Below, one piece after another: positions 1-7,107 of a stretch of 64,000 nt of DNA. Each line of letters begins with the position of its first letter. Position 1 is the first letter of the stretch. Source of the DNA: Streptomyces sp. NBC_00237 (GTDB taxonomy: Bacteria > Actinomycetota > Actinomycetes > Streptomycetales > Streptomycetaceae); NCBI RefSeq assembly GCF_026342435.1, contig NZ_JAPEMT010000002.1, positions 1,736,001 through 1,800,000 on the forward strand, written 5' to 3'. A model generated the notes under the pieces. That model was not told the DNA's origin. It saw nothing but the letters and a program-made list of their open reading frames with translations, and made no database searches. Made by a program: the position numbers and the translations under genes.

Positions 1-239
1 TGTCCGTACGCGAGGTCCTGCGCGGCTTGCCACTTGGCCTCGTAGACGCCCAACAGGTCGTGCCCTGACCAGAGTTCGGTGATGGCGTACCCCTCGCCGC
101 GCACGGAGAGCGCCGCACCGGTGTACGGCTCGATCTCGTACTCGGGCGGCCCGCCCGCCGGAACCGGCCCGGCCAGCAGGGCGTCGACCCCGGCGAGAGC
201 CCGGTCGAGGTCGAAGGGGGCGCCTTCGGGTGGGGTCAC
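1..239 (-). CDS. partial unknown protein, coupled to the immunity gene
   Basis: Only the first 79 codons are in the window; the gene runs off the left edge. Its GTG start shares the bases GTGA with the stop codon of the upstream immunity gene, so the two are very probably translationally coupled. The visible residues begin VTPPEGAPFDLDRAL and contain YEIEPYTGAALSV and ITELWSGHDLLGVYEAKW. I recognise no family. By position it could be a second immunity or accessory protein of the toxin locus, but that is inference from the tight coupling only. Confidence 0.6.
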   Translation of the reverse strand, partial: MTPPEGAPFDLDRALAGVDALLAGPVPAGGPPEYEIEPYTGAALSVRGEGYAITELWSGHDLLGVYEAKWQAAQDLAYG

Positions 240-931
240 AGCATGCTCCGGTCCATGGGTTCCGGAAGGGGGCGCAGCGCGCCCGCTTCGCGCAGCCGCA
301 GATGGGCGGCGAGTACGGCGTCGTGGTCGTCCGGCGCACCGAGGTCCAACAGCACGCCACCGGTGGACAGTTGCCTGCGTACGGCTTTGAGGTCTTCGGG
401 GACGAGGGCGGCGCGCGCCGGGGAGAGGTAGGTCAGCCAGCCCGTGGCGGGGTCGCCGGTCTCGTAGTCGGCGCGCTCCTCCAGAAGGTCGAAGACGTCG
501 TCGTCGATGACGTTCCCGGTGTCGGGGTTCCACAACTCGGCGATCCCAGCGAGCAGTTCGGCCTCCGGGACGGGGGCGTCGTCCGGCGATCTGAGGGTGA
601 CGACCAACGAGTTGGACAAGTACTCACTCACCTCACCCCCCACCCCGTGCAGGTCCGCCTTCCAGCCGGACGGGCCCACGAGCACGAGGAACAGCAGGCC
701 GCTGCTGTCCGACTCCTCCTGGAGCGCCCCGGCCAGGGACTCCCGGTCGGCGGTCAGGGGGGTGCTGGTGTCGTCGACGATCCGGTTCCAGGTCCAGGGG
801 CCCCGGGAGTCCGGTGGCCTCAAGTGCGGGAGGAGGGCGGCGATCCGGTCCAGCGTGGCTTCCCAGCGCTCCGCCAGGTCTCCGACGGATTGGGGGCGGG
901 GGCCCCAGAAGGCTCTGACGACTCGTCGCAT
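236..931 (-). CDS. Imm52-type immunity protein
   Basis: This 231-aa soluble protein begins MRRVVRAFWGPRPQSV and has no signal or membrane segment. The N-terminal FWGPR and ERWEATLDRIAALLP patterns and the closing LRPLPEP stretch match my memory of the immunity 52 family, which sits beside toxins carrying the restriction-endonuclease-fold Tox-REase-5 domain. The expected role is binding and neutralising the nuclease encoded just upstream (1021-3492). A longer open frame continues upstream, but it overlaps the toxin and its residues look non-coding. The ATG at 931 gives a normal length. A perfect hairpin lies in the gap between the two genes. The 3' end overlaps the next gene by four bases. Confidence 0.72.
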   Translation of the reverse strand: MRRVVRAFWGPRPQSVGDLAERWEATLDRIAALLPHLRPPDSRGPWTWNRIVDDTSTPLTADRESLAGALQEESDSSGLLFLVLVGPSGWKADLHGVGGEVSEYLSNSLVVTLRSPDDAPVPEAELLAGIAELWNPDTGNVIDDDVFDLLEERADYETGDPATGWLTYLSPARAALVPEDLKAVRRQLSTGGVLLDLGAPDDHDAVLAAHLRLREAGALRPLPEPMDRSML

Positions 932-957
932 CTGTCTCTCGCTCCCGTTCTCGTGGT

Positions 958-989
958 CCGTCCGGCCCGCGGAGGCGCGGGCCGGACGG
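958..989 (-). terminator. intercistronic hairpin between toxin and immunity genes
   Basis: Bases 958-970 and 977-989 form a perfect 13-bp GC-rich stem with a 6-base loop. It lies 31 bases after the toxin stop and 26 bases before the immunity start. On the minus strand no T-run follows it, so it may act as an RNA-stability or partial-termination element rather than a full terminator. The plus-strand side is T-rich. Confidence 0.45.
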
Positions 990-1020
990 GTCTTCGTTCT
1001 CGCTGGCCAAGGTAGCCGGG

Positions 1021-3492
1021 TCAGTCGAACGCGCCGGGCTTCCGGGCACTCTCGGTCCGGTCCTGTCCGGTGTGGCGAACCTTGATCCGCTTCAGCCCGG
1101 CGCCCCGGAACTCCCTCGCCGCCGCCTTGGCCACGTCCGCATTGGAGAAGTGCCACTCCACAATGCGCCCGCCCGCCGCCTTCTCCTGTTCCTTCGCCTC
1201 CTTGATGAACTTGGCCCTCCCCGAGTCGGTGAGCCTGCCCTTCTCCGTCGCGGACAGATAGCTGTCGTAGCCGTTCTTGGCCTCCAGGAAGGTCTGCCGC
1301 GAGGAGTCCCAACCGTCGTACTCCACCGCCTTCTTGCCCTTGTCGGGGTGCGGAACGACGTACTCGTGCCCCCGGGTCTTGCCGGTCACCTGTTCCTGAT
1401 AGCGGAGCCAGGACTCGTTGGGCCAGACGGGGGCGGGATTGCGGTCGCGTCCCGCCCAGTAGCCGTCGCCCTTGTCGGCGTCGCCGAGCTTCGGGGTGTC
1501 GAGGTCCTTGGCCCAGTCCGGCTTCTCGTAGTTACGGGGGTCCTTGGTGTCGCCGCGCACCGGGTCGGGGTACGGCTTCTTCTCCTTGAGCGCCTTCGCC
1601 GCACGCGCCGGTTCCTCCGCGCGCTTCTTGGCCACCCAGGCGGCCCGCTCCTGCTGGCGGGCCTCCTGCGCCTGCTTCTTGGCTTGCGTGTCGCAGCCGT
1701 CGTCCGCGAGGTAGCGCACGCGGGGCGCGGCTCCGGCCGCGATCAGTCCCGTACCGGAGCCGGGGACGCCTCCTGAACCGGGGCCACGCGCGATGGGACA
1801 GCCCGTCTTCCGGGCCCGCTCCTCCGCCTTGTCCGCCGCCTCGTCCGCCTCCTTGGCGGCCTTGCGCGCCCCCTCGACGTCACCCGCGTCGGCGGCCTTG
1901 CGGGCCCGCTTGGCGGCGGCGCCCGCGTCCCCGGCGGCTTCCGCGGCCTCGGCGACGCTCTTGGCGGCCTTGCCCAGGTGGGAGAACTTCCCGACGACCT
2001 TGGCGACGTCGTAGCCGGGGATGAAGAGGGAGCCGATGTTCCAGGCGACGTCGGTGACGGCGCGGGTCTTCTCACCGTTGTTCCAGCGCTCGCGGACCTC
2101 GTCGCCGACGAAGAGGTCGTCGGCGACCTTGACCCCGGTGTTCCAGCTGGCCTTGCCCCAGTCGCCCAGGGCCCCCCAGTAGTCGCCGTCCGCCCACTTG
2201 TCGGCGGCGCCCTGGGAGTCGTCCATCCAGGTGGAGCCGAGCTGCTTGCCGTACTCGCCGATGCCTTCCCAGGTCTCGCCCTTGAAGAGGTCGACGAATC
2301 CGGTGACGTCCCCCCAGATCCCGTCGACGACGACGCCCTGAAAAACCTGACCGACCCTGTCGCCCGCACACCCGAACCACCCCCACCCGGAACAGTCCTC
2401 CTCCTTCTCTCCCTCCCCCTCCCCCTCTCCCCCCGGCTGCTTGTCGTCGACCTGCTGCTGGGGGTCGTCGGGGTCGCTCTCCGGTACGTCGTACTGGGCT
2501 TCGGGCTCCTGCTCCTCGCCCTGCCCGTCGAGGCCGTCGACGGCGGACACGTCCTCGTCGACCGCAGGACCACCCGTGCCACCCCCGGGACCCCCAGTAC
2601 CCCCAGCGCCACCGGGACCACCAGGACCACCAGGACCACCAGGACCACCGGGACCACCGTCAGGCCCTCCCGTACCGCCCGAAGCTCCACCCGCACCCCC
2701 GGCGCCGCCACCCCCGGTGCCGCCGCCCCCGCCATCGGCACCCCCACCGTCCGTGCCGCCAACCACCGTGTCTCCGACGCCCGTTGGCGGCTGGGCCTGC
2801 GGCTGACCGGTGCCGTCACCCCCGCCTGCACCTCCCTCCCCACCCCCACCCCCACCGCAGTCCGTACCGCTCGTGATCGTGCAGACAGCCGTACGGATGC
2901 CGTCCACGATCTGCGCGCCGAAGCCGGACAGGGTGAGGGCGAGCACGATGCCCGCGATGATGACGACCAGGCCCGCGTACTCGGCCGTGGACTGCCCCCG
3001 GTCCCGTCGCCAGGTGATCATCCGGGAGAGCGAGAAGCGCCGCCCCCCGCGGGGACGTAACTCCTTGTCCGGGCGGACGAACCACGCCCGGCTCGCTGGC
3101 CTCGTCAGAAACCACAGCACCAGTAGCGGCACCACCACCTGCGTGAACCCACGCCCCGACCCGCCCCCGATGTTGCCGATCCCTCCGGCGATCACCCACG
3201 CCTGTACGCCGATCAGCCCGGCCCACACCCGCCGCCCACCCGTACGCACTCGGCCGACGAGCAGCAGCCCCGCCACCCCGGGCGCGGCCCCGTACAGCAC
3301 CAGCCCGAGCAGCGGGGCGAAGGGGCCGTCCGCCGCCAGCCCTGACCCGAGCAGCCCGAAACCGCCCAACAGGGTCAGTACGAAGAGGAGTTGGACCAGC
3401 GCCCGCGCGGCCGCCAGCGGAAAGGGCAGCGGAGGCCGAGGCCCGGAACGTACGGGAACCGGTCCCGCAGGTATGCCGTCGACCGCAGACAT
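1021..3492 (-). CDS. polymorphic toxin with prepilin-like segment and Tox-REase-5 nuclease domain
   Basis: Predicted 823-aa contact or secreted toxin. In order it has: hydrophobic membrane segments between about residues 26 and 130; a linker; a Flp/TadE-like prepilin motif RGQSTAEY (about 165-172) followed by a 25-residue hydrophobic helix; a very Gly-rich tract (about 213-308) with collagen-like GGP repeats; an acidic linker; a helical pre-toxin region; and a C-terminal domain from about 689. That domain contains WLRYQEQVTG, EYDGWD and FLEAKN, giving a D-Xn-ExK nuclease core (D729, E737, K739). Tox-REase-5 domains are DNases of the PD-(D/E)xK fold. The downstream Imm52-type gene is the expected antidote. 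A TTG lies 4 codons upstream, but ATG 3492 has the better ribosome site (GGGGTGG). Confidence 0.75.
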   Translation of the reverse strand: MSAVDGIPAGPVPVRSGPRPPLPFPLAAARALVQLLFVLTLLGGFGLLGSGLAADGPFAPLLGLVLYGAAPGVAGLLLVGRVRTGGRRVWAGLIGVQAWVIAGGIGNIGGGSGRGFTQVVVPLLVLWFLTRPASRAWFVRPDKELRPRGGRRFSLSRMITWRRDRGQSTAEYAGLVVIIAGIVLALTLSGFGAQIVDGIRTAVCTITSGTDCGGGGGGEGGAGGGDGTGQPQAQPPTGVGDTVVGGTDGGGADGGGGGTGGGGAGGAGGASGGTGGPDGGPGGPGGPGGPGGPGGAGGTGGPGGGTGGPAVDEDVSAVDGLDGQGEEQEPEAQYDVPESDPDDPQQQVDDKQPGGEGEGEGEKEEDCSGWGWFGCAGDRVGQVFQGVVVDGIWGDVTGFVDLFKGETWEGIGEYGKQLGSTWMDDSQGAADKWADGDYWGALGDWGKASWNTGVKVADDLFVGDEVRERWNNGEKTRAVTDVAWNIGSLFIPGYDVAKVVGKFSHLGKAAKSVAEAAEAAGDAGAAAKRARKAADAGDVEGARKAAKEADEAADKAEERARKTGCPIARGPGSGGVPGSGTGLIAAGAAPRVRYLADDGCDTQAKKQAQEARQQERAAWVAKKRAEEPARAAKALKEKKPYPDPVRGDTKDPRNYEKPDWAKDLDTPKLGDADKGDGYWAGRDRNPAPVWPNESWLRYQEQVTGKTRGHEYVVPHPDKGKKAVEYDGWDSSRQTFLEAKNGYDSYLSATEKGRLTDSGRAKFIKEAKEQEKAAGGRIVEWHFSNADVAKAAAREFRGAGLKRIKVRHTGQDRTESARKPGAFD

Positions 3493-3643
3493 GCACCACC
3501 CCAACCGCCGTTCCCCGCAAGCGGAGTGCCGTGCGGAGGAGACGGCAAACGCTAGGACGCACCGGCCGGGCCGTCATGGGCCCCAGGACCCCACTCCGGA
3601 CCCACCGGCGGGGCTGTATCACTCTGCGGCTCCGCCGCGCGGG

Positions 3644-3833
3644 CGCTCCCGGCTCCGCTGGGGCCGGGCGGGACGTGCCCCTTTAGGGGCGCGGGGCGCT
3701 CCCGGCTCCGCTGGGGCTTGCGTGGACGTGCCCCTTTAGGGGCGCGGGGCTGTGTCACTGTGCGGCTCCGCCGCGCGGGGCGCTCCCTGCTTCGCCGGGG
3801 CTTGCGTGAACGTGCCCCTTTAGGGGCGCGGGG
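3644..3833. repeat. three 53-bp units with a GCCCCTTTAGGGGC palindrome
   Basis: Units at 3644-3696, 3697-3749 and 3781-3833 each run from CGCTCC to GGGGCGCGGGG and contain the palindrome CCCCTTTAGGGG (hairpin potential). The first two abut; the third is separated by a GC-rich 31-base spacer with CGGCTCCGCCG. Confidence 0.8.
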
Positions 3834-4052
3834 AACTGCGCGCCCAGCCCCCACGCACCCGCACGTCTCCGGGACAGCCGCGCGGCGAGCGCTTTAGGTG
3901 AAGGGGCGGGGAGGGGCAGCCCGCCGCAGGCGCACCCGGGTGCGGCGCACGCATCGGGCGGGGTAACGGCGGGCGGCTCCGGGGTGGGCCCGGAGCGGAG
4001 GGGGCCGCCCCCTTGCCCGCCCGTTCCGCCCCCGGGGGGCGGCCCCGCCGCC

Positions 4053-4262
4053 CAAGGAGGCTAGGCGGAAGCGGAGCCCGGAGGGGACGAGGCAGGGCGG
4101 AGCCCAAGGAGGTGAGGCGGGCGGAGCCCACGGGAGGCCAGGCAGAAGCAGAGCCCAAGAGGGCCAGGCGAGGCGGAGCCCGAAGGAGGTCAAGCGGGGC
4201 GACACCCAAGGGGGCCGGGCGGGGCGGAGTCCGAGAGGGGGAGGTGGGGTGGGCGGGGCCCG
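4053..4262. repeat. degenerate tandem array, about 25-bp unit (GGCGGAGCCC)
   Basis: About eight imperfect units follow one another, each built around AAGGAGG, a short GGC-rich spacer and GGCGGAGCCC. The array ends 14 bases before the stop codon of the TetR gene. A shorter version (about two units) closes copy R2 near 21510-21590. Confidence 0.7.
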
Positions 4263-4275
4263 GGAGATCCGGCCC

Positions 4276-4863
4276 TCAGCCCGCCGCAGGCCCCCGCTCC
4301 ATCAGAACCCGCAACCCCTCCGTCAGATCCCCCGCCGACGGCGCCGTCTCCGGATCCGTCATCCACTGGATCATCACGCCCGCCATCAGCGCCTGCGTCA
4401 GCGTCCCCGCCACCCGCGCCCTCTCCGGATCGGCCTCCTGGTCCATCCCCAGGAAGGCTTCGGCCACCCCCAGCCGCCCCTCCTCCTGCGGTCCCTTGAT
4501 CGCCTCGCGCAGCGCCTCGTCGTGCTCCAGCCTGGTCACGACCTCCAGCTGGAGCTTCCACACCTTGCGGCTCATCTCGAAGGAGTCGATGAACCGCCCC
4601 CAGACGGTCTCGAAGCGCTCGTACGGATCGGCGGGCAGCAGCGCCGCCCCCTCCCGCGTCGCCGGGCCGACCGCGTTCCCCCACTCCTCGGTCAGCGTCA
4701 GGAACGCCTGGTTGAGCAGGGCCTCCTTGGAGCCGTAGTGGTAGCCGATGGAGGCGAGGTTGGTGCCGGACGCCGCGACGATGTCACGGGCGGTGGTCCG
4801 GGCGTACCCCTTCTCCAGCAGACACTGCTTGGCGCCTTCGAGCAGATCCTCACGATGTCCCAT
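4276..4863 (-). CDS. TetR/AcrR-family transcriptional regulator
   Basis: This 195-aa protein has an N-terminal helix-turn-helix (residues about 5-50: LLEGAKQCLLEKGYARTT, ASGTNLASIGYHYGSKEALL), typical of TetR repressors, and a C-terminal all-helical ligand domain with WKLQLEVVTRLE and MAGVMIQWMTDPE. Family length is about 190-210 aa, so it is complete. It is transcribed in the same direction as serA upstream, with 121 bases between them that carry an inverted repeat likely to be its own operator. The ligand and wider targets cannot be told. No divergent partner gene is present, so autoregulation or action elsewhere is likely. Confidence 0.85.
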   Translation of the reverse strand: MGHREDLLEGAKQCLLEKGYARTTARDIVAASGTNLASIGYHYGSKEALLNQAFLTLTEEWGNAVGPATREGAALLPADPYERFETVWGRFIDSFEMSRKVWKLQLEVVTRLEHDEALREAIKGPQEEGRLGVAEAFLGMDQEADPERARVAGTLTQALMAGVMIQWMTDPETAPSAGDLTEGLRVLMERGPAAG

Positions 4864-4883
4864 AAACGCAGCGTACCCCCGAC

Positions 4884-4912
4884 CTAGACACTCGTGTAAG
4901 ACACACGTCTAG
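4884..4912 (-). promoter_or_regulatory. candidate TetR operator (inverted repeat)
   Basis: CTAGAC (4884-4889) and GTCTAG (4907-4912) form an inverted repeat with a partly symmetric ACACTCGTGT / ACACACGT core, 21-49 bases upstream of the TetR start. This is a usual size and position for a TetR autoregulatory operator. Confidence 0.45.
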
Positions 4913-4917
4913 ATCAG

Positions 4918-4960
4918 GGGTACGCAAGGGTACGCAGGGGTACGAACGCACGGAGGTACG
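4918..4960. repeat. GGGTACG direct repeats
   Basis: GGGTACG occurs at 4918, 4928 and 4938 (10-bp spacing), with a fourth, AGGTACG, at 4954. They lie just upstream of the TetR operator candidate and beyond the 3' end of serA. Same-face spacing suggests a protein-binding cluster, but this is inference. Confidence 0.4.
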
Positions 4961-4984
4961 CGCGGAACAACCGCCGTACTAGTA

Positions 4985-6580
4985 CTAGTCGGCCAGATTG
5001 ACCGAACGGGCCGAAGCCGCCCCGATCTCCTCCGCCAGCTCCGTCAGCACGCTCTGCGGCACCGTGTCGTCGACGGTGAGCACCGCGAGGGCCTCGCCAC
5101 CGGCGTCGGCACGGGCGACCTGCATGCCCGCGATGTTCAGGCCCGCCTCGCCGAGCACGCGGCCCACCGTGCCGACGACGCCCGGACGGTCCTGGTAGCG
5201 CAGGACGACCATGTGGTCGGCGAGCGCCAGGTCCACGTCGTAGTCACCGATGGCGACGATCTTCTTGAGGTTCTTCGGACCGGCCAGCGTGCCGGAGACC
5301 GAAACCTCCTCCCCACCGGTCAGGGTGCCCCGCACGGTCACCACGTTCCGGTGCTCACTCGACTCGGACGACGTCGTGAGCCGAACCTCGACCCCCCGCT
5401 CCTGCGCGAACAGCGGAGCATTGACGTACGAGACGGTCTCGTCGACGACGTCCTCGAACACGCCCTTGAGCGCGGACAGTTCGAGCACCTTCACATCGTG
5501 CTGGGTGATCTCGCCGTACACCTCGACGTCGAGCCGCGCCGCGACCTCACCGGCCAGCGCCGTGAAGATCCGCCCGAGCTTCTCCGCCAGCGGCAGCCCC
5601 GGCCGCACGTCCTCCGCGATCACGCCGCCCTGCACGTTGACCGCATCCGGCACCAGCTCGCCCGCCAGCGCGAGGCGCACCGACTTGGCGACCGCGATAC
5701 CGGCCTTCTCCTGCGCCTCGTCCGTCGAGGCGCCGAGGTGCGGCGTGCAGACGACCTGGTCGAGCTCGAAGAGCGGGGAGTCCGTGCAGGGCTCCTTCGC
5801 GTACACGTCCAGGCCCGCACCCGCGACGCGGCCCTCCTTGAGCGCCGAGTACAGCGCGGCCTCGTCGACGATGCCGCCACGGGCCGCGTTGACGATCCGC
5901 ACCGAGGGCTTCACCTTGTTGAGCGCCTCGTCACCGATCAGCCCCAGCGTCTCCGGGGTCTTCGGCAGGTGCACCGTGATGAAGTCCGAAACCTCCAGCA
6001 GCTCGTCCAGCGTCAGGACCTTCACGCCCATCTGCGCAGCCCGCGCGGGCTGCACGTACGGGTCGTACGCGACGACCTTCATCCCGAAGGCGGACATCCG
6101 CTGGGCGACCAGCGCACCGATGCGCCCCAACCCGACGACGCCCAGCGTCTTCTCGGCCAGCTCCACGCCGCTGTACTTCGAGCGCTTCCACTCGCCGTTC
6201 TTCAGCGCGGAGTTGGCCTGCGGGATGTTGCGCGCGGTGGCCAGGATCAGGCCGCACGCGAGCTCGGCGGCGGTGACGATGTTGGAGGTCGGCGCGTTGA
6301 CGACCATCACGCCCGACTTGGTGGCGGAGGAGACGTCGACGTTGTCGAGGCCGACTCCGGCGCGGGCGACGACCCGCAGTTTCTTCGCGGCGGCGATGGC
6401 CTCCGCGTCGACCTTGGTCGCCGACCGGACGAGGATCGCGTCCACGTCGGCGATGGCGGGCAGGAGTTCCGCGCGGTCGGCTCCGTTGCAGTGCCGGATC
6501 TCGAAGTCCGGCCCCAGGGCGTCGACAGTGGCGGGCGACAGCTCTTCAGCGATGAGTACGACAGGCTTGGCAGTGCTCAC
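4985..6580 (-). CDS. serA: D-3-phosphoglycerate dehydrogenase
   Basis: SerA oxidises 3-phosphoglycerate to 3-phosphohydroxypyruvate with NAD+, the first step of serine synthesis. The 531-aa protein has the catalytic/NAD-binding halves of a D-2-hydroxyacid dehydrogenase (ARAGVGLDNVD, GLGRIG, the catalytic Arg in NAARGG, HLGAST with the catalytic His), then an intervening substrate-binding domain and a C-terminal ACT domain (about 455-531, DRPGVVGTVG) used for serine feedback in this long type. I chose the GTG at 6580 (VSTAKPVV) because GAGGA lies 6 bases upstream and the length fits. The open frame extends far upstream, but only through the non-coding leader and hairpin repeats. Confidence 0.96.
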   Translation of the reverse strand: MSTAKPVVLIAEELSPATVDALGPDFEIRHCNGADRAELLPAIADVDAILVRSATKVDAEAIAAAKKLRVVARAGVGLDNVDVSSATKSGVMVVNAPTSNIVTAAELACGLILATARNIPQANSALKNGEWKRSKYSGVELAEKTLGVVGLGRIGALVAQRMSAFGMKVVAYDPYVQPARAAQMGVKVLTLDELLEVSDFITVHLPKTPETLGLIGDEALNKVKPSVRIVNAARGGIVDEAALYSALKEGRVAGAGLDVYAKEPCTDSPLFELDQVVCTPHLGASTDEAQEKAGIAVAKSVRLALAGELVPDAVNVQGGVIAEDVRPGLPLAEKLGRIFTALAGEVAARLDVEVYGEITQHDVKVLELSALKGVFEDVVDETVSYVNAPLFAQERGVEVRLTTSSESSEHRNVVTVRGTLTGGEEVSVSGTLAGPKNLKKIVAIGDYDVDLALADHMVVLRYQDRPGVVGTVGRVLGEAGLNIAGMQVARADAGGEALAVLTVDDTVPQSVLTELAEEIGAASARSVNLAD

Positions 6581-6588
6581 GTGAGTCC

Positions 6589-6735
6589 TCACTGGTCCTT
6601 TGCGGACGGCCGTCCCGACGGCCGCAGGCGGTGGAGGGGCTTGCCGCGTGGAAGACGCACGACGCTGTGGGCCTGACGCGTAGATGTGGTTGTCACCTTC
6701 TCTGCCGTGAACACGGGAGATACCGGTGACGTCAT
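6589..6735 (-). CDS. possible 48-aa upstream ORF in the serA leader
   Basis: An ATG at 6735 opens a 48-codon frame (MTSPVSPVFTAEKVTTTS...) whose stop lies 8 bases before the serA GTG and overlaps its ribosome site. Residues 2-19 are rich in Ser and Thr. No good ribosome site precedes the ATG and codon use is not decisive, so this may be chance. A short perfect hairpin (6607-6624, CGGCCGTC/GACGGCCG) lies inside it. Confidence 0.2.
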   Translation of the reverse strand: MTSPVSPVFTAEKVTTTSTRQAHSVVRLPRGKPLHRLRPSGRPSAKDQ

Positions 6736-6932
6736 TCCGGTCGACACCCACCAACCGTGTCCCCGGGGTGAGCCGGTTCGTGCCTTGGCGGGCTTGCGGA
6801 CTGACTCGTCCACCGTACCGTGACGCTGCGACGCTCAGCCCCGCAAACGTCAGTTGAAGTCTAGTGGTGCCGGGCGGGCGATTCTTCGCCCGTTCGGCAG
6901 GATCACTCGTCCGTGGCTGGACGTTGTGTCGA

Positions 6933-7060
6933 GTCCGTAGCCGCGGAAGGTGCGGACGATGTCGGGTCCGCAGTCGTGGAAGGTGCGGACGGTGGCGAGT
7001 CCACAACCATGGAAAGTGCGGACGGTGTCGGGTCCGCAGTCGTGGAAGGCGCGGATGCGG
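6933..7060. repeat. four 33-bp tandem units, each a hairpin
   Basis: Units begin at 6933, 6966, 6999 and 7032 (the last is truncated by the ilvC terminator). Each reads GTCCGCA, an 11-base loop centred on CGTGGAAGG, then TGCGGAC and an 8-base linker, so each unit can fold into a 7-bp stem-loop. The third unit has GTCCACA, still able to pair through G-T. The array lies between the ilvC terminator and the serA leader. Confidence 0.85.
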
Positions 7061-7098
7061 GAGAGGGGCCGCAGCTGTCGGGCTGCGGCCCCTCTCCC
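7059..7098 (-). terminator. ilvC terminator hairpin
   Basis: A perfect 16-bp stem (7059-7074 with 7083-7098, GGGAGAGGGGCCGCAG) with an 8-base loop starts 10 bases after the ilvC stop. No T-run follows, as is usual for Streptomyces. Confidence 0.85.
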
Positions 7099-7107
7099 CC
7101 ACGAGGC

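Larger units (their letters stand above)
3600..4262. repeat. long intergenic repeat, copy R1
   Basis: This fills the 780-base gap between the TetR gene and the toxin. It contains the sequence GGGGCGCGGGGAACTGCGCG near 3824, then a conserved stretch with GCGGCGAGCGCTTTAGGTGA, GGGGCGGGGAGGGGCAGCCC and the palindrome GCACCCGGGTGC, ending in a G-rich GGCGGAGCCC array. The same series recurs at 21190-21600 (same orientation) and 30395-30735 (inverted), with a short piece at 8184-8235. It shows no credible reading frame; frames across it only mirror the repeat. Confidence 0.85.

Noticed and set aside
3552..4209. Open frames through repeat R1 with APKGARPRKPQRSRERPA-like residues
   Set aside because: The repeated residues mirror the 53-bp DNA repeat and there is no ribosome site or third-position bias.
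6933..7060. CRISPR array
   Set aside because: Units are directly adjacent with no unique spacers, and there are no cas genes.
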